Shown here: piece by piece, positions 50,501-59,500 of the stretch | How the letters are laid out: the number at the start of each line of letters is the position of its first letter | Position numbering within the stretch: the first letter of the stretch is position 1 | Source of the DNA: Galbula dea | Taxonomy: Eukaryota; Chordata; Aves; Piciformes; Galbulidae | Direction: 5' to 3' | Assembly (NCBI GenBank): GCA_013399015.1 | Contig: VWZX01005690.1 | Coordinates: forward strand, 1,302,001 to 1,366,000 | Length of the DNA: 64,000 nt | The notes under the pieces: model-generated | The model's database searches: none | What the model saw: the letters and a program-made list of their open reading frames with translations, nothing else | What the model was told of the DNA's origin: nothing | Position numbers and translations under genes: made by a program

Positions 50501-53500
50501 TTTGTGGGTGACAGCAGCCATGCCTGAAGTTTTAGTTGCACACTAACTCTCTTATCCTCTCCCTCCCCCCAATCAAAGAGCAAAGAGGCAGAAGCTCAGC
50601 AAGGAGAATTCAAGCACAAAGCCAGAGGCAGCCTTCCCCCAGGTCCTTTGCTCTGGAGAGAGCAGCAACAGGTAAAGGTAAGGATAGAAATAAGGAGAAG
50701 TTACACAAATTGGTGGACAAAGCTACTGGAGGTCAGTGGCATCTGGGCCACTGGTTATTCCTGGTTATTAAAATGATACCAAATCCTACAATACACAGTT
50801 AAGGACCAAAGCCTAGTCATACCAAGCAGGTAAAAAAGAAAATCACTGAGGGAGCAACCAAAAATCAGCATTTGTTCAAGGAAGCAGAAGCACAAGGCAG
50901 CACAAGGACACAAGGTTTAATTCCTGGGTTAGCTGCTGGTGAATCATGCTGAGGCCCCTGGGGTAGGCTATCAGAATGGCCACCTGATACCACTTTCTGT
51001 CACTGTTTTTTTGGGTAAAGTTTGGTAAGTGACTTCCACACACCCTCTCTCAGACACTCCACGTGCAAAGGATTTGCTGCATGCTTCATGCCTGTGCCCA
51101 CAGGCATTACCCAAGAACCAGCCTTTGATACCTCTGACAATTTGTCATGCTATAGCCTGCAGCAGTTGAATTCCAGACCTGTCAGGCTTAAAAATCATCA
51201 GAAATGAAAAAGAAGCCATACATCCTAGGTGGGAAGAGCTGTCTGTCACCCATTCAGTTCTGTGTTCCCTAATGGGTTAAGAGTGCTACCAGAAGGCAGG
51301 GATTTCCTGGCCTGCAACATAGGAACCAAATCAAAGTAGTGAAACATTGGATGAATTATCCACAGCCTCACTACAAAGTCACCAGGAGGATCAGGAGTCC
51401 CAGTCACTAGTTCTGTTCTCTTTGACCTGTGTATCTAAGTCCAGATTTAAATTACCCATTTAATGCTATTACTTTAGTTGCATTCAGATTTTGTGGGGAG
51501 CAAGGCAAACAGTGAAAGTGCTCTGGGTGCTGCTCACTCAAAGCAGCTGTTATTTTACACTAGCCAAAGTACTAGGAAAGTAACTTGGATGAAACAGAAA
51601 GAAAAAAACCAAGCTATCTAACACCATCCAGATGAAATGATGAGTGCAGGAGCATCATCATGTGCTTTGCTACGTCAGTACTATTTAAAATGCATGAAAT
51701 ATGTAATAATTTCCTTCTCCCTCCTTCATTTTTTTTTTTTGTTTTAATGGATTGTTTGAAAAATGGCTTGATCTTCCTCTGAGAGTGGGTCATAATAAGA
51801 CCATGCCACGTGAAGCATTCATCATTGTAACTGCCAGTGTCATGGTGTCTTTATTGGCTATTAGTTTCTGTCAGTGAAAGAGCCAAGGCAGGGCTACAAA
51901 GAGATGAATGAGGGGCAGGGGTCAGATCCAGAGTGCACAGGAATTTGATGAATTATAAATTTGCTGTAGTTAACAAAAAATTAAGTCACAACAGCTATAA
52001 AGTATTCATCTGTGCATAGGTACAAAAAACCCCAGGAGAATGTTTAAATCAAAAGATTTCCTTCTAGCAAGTGTTTTCAGAATGCAGGCTGCTCTTGAAC
52101 TTCAGCATCAGAGTTTCTGCAGTTAATGAACACTGGGTAGATAAAAATATTTCATGGAAATCAGACAAGATGGTGAAATAAAGATTGTTAGATCTACATG
52201 TTAAATATCTCAGTTACATTCAGGGAAATTAAGCACAAACATAAAAGTATTATGCATTTTTAATATTGCTAAACTAGAAAACGAAGTAGTACAGCAAAGA
52301 GTTTAACTAAAACCACTGATGGAGCTCAGCCATCCTGAGTGCAACTGATTTTGGCAATTCAATCCATAGTTCATGCTGTCAAACACCAAACTGCAGAGAT
52401 CTAGTGAATAATTCCACTGAAAGCTTCCAAAGTCCATGTGATTATGGGAAGTGACTTCAGCCCCACAGACAGTCTCTGAAAAACATCATTTCTCTTGTGA
52501 CACAACCTAAACTGCATGATTAAGATAAGCTTCCAGAGCATCTCAAATGCAGCTGATGTAAGTGGCTGTGACTCCATCAGTGGCTATGGTACAGAGCCCA
52601 GGCCTGGTAGCTGAGGAGAGGTTGCTTTACAGCTGTTCACAAAGCAAAGGAGAATCTCAGGACAATCCCACACATCAGCCAGCCTCTGGAGTGCTTTGTG
52701 TCCAACAGATGATTCTTAGAGGTGCTGCCCACAGTCAGCTCACCCATAGACAAGTTTATTGAATGGAAGCTAGAAAAGCCTGAATTGGGCACTTGACTGA
52801 GTACTGAACTACATCTTTGAGCTGAGCCTGACACCTGCTTAAGAGTCAAATCAAAAGACTGAATCAAAACCTTGAATGTTTTCTTTGGAGGAGAATTTGG
52901 TGGGAAGGATTTCCTTGCCAAAACCAAATAAGTACCTGTTCAGTCACCTGCTGCTGGAGAAGTCTTTGCAATAAATACCTAACTGTGCCAGTGCAAGTAT
53001 TGGCATGCTCTGAATGCAATTGGAAATGATGAAGTAAAACAGTGATAAATGTTGTCTATTATGTGACACTACCTCTTAAGCAAGAATAATTTGCTTGTGC
53101 TGCAGACTGCATTGGTTATTTTTGCATTATACATTTTCCCTCATCCTGTATCCTTCATTGATTCTTCCACACTGCATCCTGCTGATTCTCACCAGTTTAA
53201 AAAGGAATTAGTTTCCTTTAGTGAGTTTCAGTTAATCATGAGGAAAATAACATTTGCATTATCCCCCTCCTTCCAGTTCTCAAATATGTCTGGTACCCAA
53301 AGAGTATCAGCTATCTGCAGCTGGCAGAAGAAGGATGCTCTCAGGTCAGTGTCCTGACCTCCTCAGTGTTCCTGAGTACTCTGGGAGTCAGTGGTTTCTG
53401 GGTTAAACTTGTAAGATCTGTGTGGATATGTTACAAGTGTTAATTCTTATCAATACTAATGGTAAAGCCTTAGGAAATCACTAAGCCTTCAAGTGTCACC

Positions 53501-56500
53501 CTCACCTGATTCATGAACTATCTCTCTGTCAGTCAGTGAATAGATCCTTGCAAAGTGACAGCCTCTGAAGTTTGAGTGCTTCTAAAACTTTTTGTTATCA
53601 GAGTAGCATCAACCTTTTGTTTTTAAACCTGCTCTAACTGAAAATTTGTAGATCTCCCCACACCCTGAGTGTGATTCCTGGAAATCACCACTAAAAAGAT
53701 TTATAACAGAGTTACAATGTTCTTTCAAAGAACATTGTTTAATAATTAAATACAAATCCTCTGTTTCAGATGCAAAGCAACCTGGTGCTTCTGCATGGAG
53801 AGAAGGTCAGAAGTTAGCTAGGAAGTTGCTTGGTCCATGTCCTGCTCTTCTAAATCTTCAGAGCACAGCTGAAGAACAGACCACCACCAATAATTCTGGT
53901 ACTGTTACCTCTCTACAACATGGGTTGTTTTGTCACACAAACAAAGAAGTGTTTTATAAAAAGCATTTAAAACTAAAGGTTTCAAGGCTCTTCTGAGCAT
54001 TTATCTTTAGTGACTCTTGCAATAACTTGCTTGTCAGGTTAAAAACCACCCAGAAAAGCTGTTGTCCATGGTCAGCTGGCACACTGAATCCATTGTGGTT
54101 TTGAAGAGACAACGTAAATGCACCATGTCCTTAAAATAAAACTTCTCTGGGTCATGACACAGGTTCTGTTTCCCCAGCAGAGATACAGCATCAGCTTCAT
54201 GTCCTGTTCATCACAGCACACTCTGCTTTTTAGCTGTAGAGCTTCCCTGGGTCCAGCTGAGGCTGACACTGAGCTCTCATCCTGCTTACACTGACAAGTC
54301 TAAAAGGTTTATGAGGGAAAGGGTTTCACTGCCCAAGTATATTGAATTCTACTTATACTGAAGGGCCACAAACTACACATCATTTGTACAATTGGCCACT
54401 CCAACTTCAAATTTCACCCTCACAGGTTTATCTTCTCCCTAGAACATCTTAGAACAGAGGTACAAGCCGGGGCTACACATGCAAATAGTCCTCAGACCTG
54501 TAGTAGGAAGCAGGTTTTGGGATGCACATAGTATTCCTGTATAGATACAGGAACTGATATATCTCTCAACTAATAACCACTGTTGTTTTCAAATGCTTTC
54601 TGCAGAACCTGGCAGAGGAGTTGAAGCAATGCCAGAGATGGAAAACAGCTCCAGAGAAAAGGGAAATGAACCTGTGGGGAAAAGCCCTGAATTCAAAAGC
54701 TGCATTGTTTCCCCCAGCAAGCCTGTTGAAAGGAGTAGCAATGCACCAACCATGGATACAAGACAAATACTCAGGAACCTGCATTTGCAAAGCCAGCATC
54801 ATGACGAACACAGGCGCACCAGGCTCCTTAAAGATACTGCAAAAGGAAAGGTAGAAGTTCTGCAGAGATACCCAGGGATTCATTCTCCTTTACCTGGACC
54901 TTGGGCCACAACTCCCTCTGCCTTCAGTGGGGAGAAGATACAATGTCCATTAAGGAAAGATAGAGCCAAGCTCAGCACCTCAAGAAACTACAACAGAGGA
55001 AAAAGTGCATCTCCTCAGAGACAGAAAGAATCAAGCTGCCCTGCATGGGAAGGGTCTGAGAAAGAAAACCTTAAGCACCCTTCAGAGAGGAGGGCAAACA
55101 TTAAAAAATCTCACTCCTACAGCCCTGAAACTGTTCAGGAATTTATGCATCGAAAGAATGAAGAAAGAAAGAAAAAAGCCCTAGAAGAGAAAAAGTCTTT
55201 GGTGCAGGCCATGGAATTGAGAAATAAGAGACTGCAAGAAGTATACAGGAAACAGAAAAAAGCTGTAGGGAAGAAAATGTGCTCTGGCCAGATGCAAAAG
55301 CTCATCAGGGAAACAGCATCTGCAAAAGAAAGTCCTCAGTGTAAACTTGAGCCAGTAAGTCATAAAGGAGTGGCAGATTGAAAACCCTCCAATCTTGATC
55401 AGTACAGCACCATGTAGGAGATGAAACACTTCATTCAAATGCTTTGAAGTGTCAAGGAGGAAAAGTTTTATCTGGAAAAATAGAGCAATTAACTTTCTAA
55501 TTATGGCAAGAACTGCCAGGCTCATTAGTAAGGCTAGAACCCTTGACTTCAGGGCCAAAAACCTGGAAATCTCCATTGCTTAAGCTAAAAGAACAAGTTT
55601 GTTATTTGGTGCATGCAGTTTTCCGGTTACATGAACCAGTTATTAAGTGGAACAAAAGCCAGATGTTCCCCTCATGTTGCTGAGCTGTTTAGTGCTTACT
55701 TTAATGGTCACTTCTGTTTCAGGAGCAAGCCAGTGGTGGAATCCTGGAGAGGAGTTTCATGGCCTGGGTGGACAAAACATCCTGTACTCTATTAAGTAAA
55801 GATCACAGAAGCAGGTACTCAGACATAAAAGGGACCTAGAAAGGTTCTTTATTAGCACATGCTTCATGTTTTCACAGTATTCCATTGTGAACTATAGAAA
55901 ATAGAGCAATGGGCTAAGGCACTGTTAAAGCACTTAAAATCAGCCTCACTGTGTCCTAGTCCAGAGCAGTTACAGAACCTGAGAGCATCTAGGAATCCTT
56001 TGAGCACAGAAGGACACCAATGCCCTGGCTCTCCAGACTGAGGCAAACTTTTCAGGCTATATTTATGCTTTGTAGTTCTATGCTTTGTATTTGTAAAGAA
56101 TAATTATTCCTTCTTAGCCCCAGGCTGATTCTTCTCCACATGTCAGCAGTTCCTGCTCCATCTTGAGTGTTTATAGACAGGGAAATCTGTTTCTTTTTCT
56201 TTTGTAGAGCACTTCAGCTGAGGATAGGTGTCTGTGCAGAAAGCTACTCTAACTTGGGCTTTATAATGTGACATTTCTCCTTTTTATTTAAACAGGAATC
56301 AACTTCTAGAAACAGTTCAATCACCTAAAAAAAGAGATGCATTAGCTTCTCCAGCACCACTGGAATCCGAATACTCACTTCTCAGTCCTTTGAAATGTGA
56401 AGACTTGAGGAACTGCCCTCCCTCAGCTCTGCATAAGCCTCCTCTGAGCTTTTCTCTTCCCCAGAAAGATGCAAAACCTCACTCCAAGGACTCAACTTCT

Positions 56501-59500
56501 GGTTTTTCTCCATACAGCAGTAAACAGGATCGAGTGAAAGCCATCCATAATCTATGCAAGGAACTTGCAGCAAAGATTGAGATGGCAACCGAGAGACTGA
56601 ATGCAGCAAGCTGGGTTAAAGACTCTTCTGACAAAACATTGACAGAAGCAACTTTGCAGGTTTTCAATGAGTCTTCTGCCATCCCAGAACCTGAGACATC
56701 CAAGGAAGAGCAAAACAGGACAATGACTATACAAATGCTTCTGGATGCACCAGATCCTGGTGTGTTATGTTTGTCATCAGACAGGGAATTTCACAGACAG
56801 GGCAGGACTAGCCTTGTGGGTGGCACTGAGGAAGCAAGAGCTCTGCACAGACAGAAGGAAATACCCTCTCCTTTGCCTGATGGGATTGCTGCAAGCAAAG
56901 AATTACCATGGATCTCTCACAGCACAGGACAGAGACATCCCAGCACTGGGGAAGACCTGAGCAAGACATTGCAAGGTAGATCATGTTGACACGATGCAAT
57001 GGTGAGGCTCAGATGCCATAGCCCATAGCATGAGCACCACTCCATGTGCTGTTCAGTGTCTTTAGATCAATAGAGCAGAACCAAGACATTCCAACAAATC
57101 TCCTCAGATCAGAAGGTTGCCAGAATGTTAGTAGTCAGTGACTTTTCATATAAATGTTTTGTTAGCACTGAGAAGTCCATCAGTTCCTCTGTGAGTTGGA
57201 TTAAGAAGTAATGATCTAACTTGAGTAATGATCTAATTACTTTTTTCTCCTCTCATTACACCTGTGAAACTACATCTCTGAATTTTATCTGTGCCTTTGC
57301 CACTGATTTTGGACACATCACTTCACCTTTTCATGCCTAGGCTTTCCCTGAAGCAGGAAAGGAATTATGAGCCTAGCTCTATGTACCTAGGAATCTGTGG
57401 ATAAGAAGAGCTATATGGAATTTAAGTGCTCACATATAAGTAGGCAGAGAGTAGATGCCAAAGCTTGGGCCATTTCATTTCTACAAAGAGCATATTTATT
57501 AAATGCCCTCATTTGTCTTTTTAAAAGGTTTTCCTGTGAATAAGAGCTCCAAGGTGGACATAAGCCCATTGCATGGAAAGCCAATAACCAGCTCAGCTTC
57601 TCCATCTTACAGATCCCTTGCTACAAGGTAAACAAATTTGGATATATCATTCTCTGCTAAACATGCCACACACACAGGTTGTTAAAACAAATAGCACCAG
57701 TTCAGCACAGAGCCAGACCACTCTTTACTCCTTAGCCACCAGATTGCCAAGTAGGCACATTTTGACTGAAGATATACTGAAAGGGGGAACCACCTATTTG
57801 TAGAGAGCTGGAAGATCAATAGGACACAGGTTCAAATGGGGCTTGTTGGAGAGGCCAATCCCCTCTAGAGGACTTTTGCCCTAGATGCAAACTCCCAGCA
57901 GCCTGAGGATCCTGTGAGCTGGGAGGGGGCTTATTGAAGGGATCTCTGCCTTCCCACCTCTCTGTGTTCCCCTGGTCAGCTCTGGGGGCTGTGGGTCCTT
58001 GTGTTCCCCCAGTTAGCTCTGGGTCTGGAAAACAACATGTAGCTCAGACTTCCCTCCCCACTCCGGTACAATAAAACCTGCGGTAGTTTAACATATGGCA
58101 TTTGGAGAAGAATAAATTGATTATCTTTATGAGTACCTAGTTAAATCTCCACTGAGATCCTTTTTGCAGAGGATTAAAGAGAGATTTAATCAACTGGATA
58201 CTATATATTCATTTTTAGTAATTGTTTTCACCCACTTTGCCCCAAAAGCAGACTTGAGACTGTTAAGTCAATGGTTGGACTCAAAGATCTTGGAGGCCTT
58301 TTTCAACCATAATGATTCTATGATATTATGATTCTATGAACAGTTCAGCTCATCAGGTTCTATGCATAGGGAGCAACCAACAATCCACAAACATTAAGCT
58401 CCTCAAAAAGAACATGTGCCAGAGAGTGTTGATTATTATGGAACACAGGTTTTGAAGCAGGAAGTTTAGGAAACAGCATTACATTAACACATTGTTTTCA
58501 GTCTCTCTATGTTAATCAAATGTTTAATGCAGCTGGCAGTCAATAGAAAACCCTCTGCATTTAGCCTGTGTCATAGAGAGCAAAGACATATTTGTCTTTG
58601 TCCCAGGTGGGTCATCTCTGGTGGCAGGGATGAGCATGAGGGGATCTGTTAGCTCAGATGCAGTTGCTGACTGCAGATCAGGCCCTGCCCCTTCTCAGCC
58701 ACAGAGAAAGACAAAGCCTGAGTCCCCACTGGGGCCACACAACTCCCCAGAGAAGTCCTCTCTTAGAGAATAATCTCCTGAGCCCTAGATGATTAAAGAT
58801 GACCTGGACAGGCTTTACCAAAAACAGGACATATGTGCAACAAACTGGCCACCGTGTCCCCAGCTCCAGAGGGAAGGATGAGGTGTCTGTGCTGCAGGAT
58901 CCCTGCCCAGGAGGAGATGGTGTGGCTCCATTCAATGGGAATTTCAGGAGTGCCTGGTACGAAGCTGGCGGTGACAATCTATGTGCAGTTACACTGCAGC
59001 GTACTCTAGCGGGAGGAAGAGTTGGTTTACTGTCTGAAGACAGGATGTAAGGCACAGCATTCTAAGAAGATTGTTTACAGCTTTACAGTGCAAAGTAAAC
59101 AGGAGGAAAATGAAAATTGGAGAGATAAGTCCAGAGAGCTCAGCTTACCAAAGTTATGAACAGTAATTACTGGAATTACAGAGAGTTAAACCCCAGTTCT
59201 CTGTGCACAGCTACCACATTCACAGAGGTTAGGCTCATATCTGCTTTGAGAGATCAGCTGCAAGGATTATGAAGGTGTTCTGTCACAGGAGATAGCAAAT
59301 GTATAAAAGATGAGCACTTGGCACTCAGAGCTGCAGTGAAGAGTCACAACTGTGTATGCACTGCACCTTGGAAAGCACAGCCCACCAGTCTGAAGGCAGA
59401 GGTGGGGTCCATTACTCTTGTCTTGATGCCTGTGTGTTTATATGCAGCTCTAATTCACAGTAATAGAAGGTAGGTGGAAAACTCCCATGGGCCCTGAAGG

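Larger units (their letters stand above)
48723..53769 (+). other. CCDC187-like introns 5 and 6
   Basis: Apart from exon 6 at 50579-50671 this 5-kb stretch holds no exon I can support. It contains a poly-C run and a T-rich run near 51728-51740. It is CpG-poor and has only short open frames. Confidence 0.65.
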
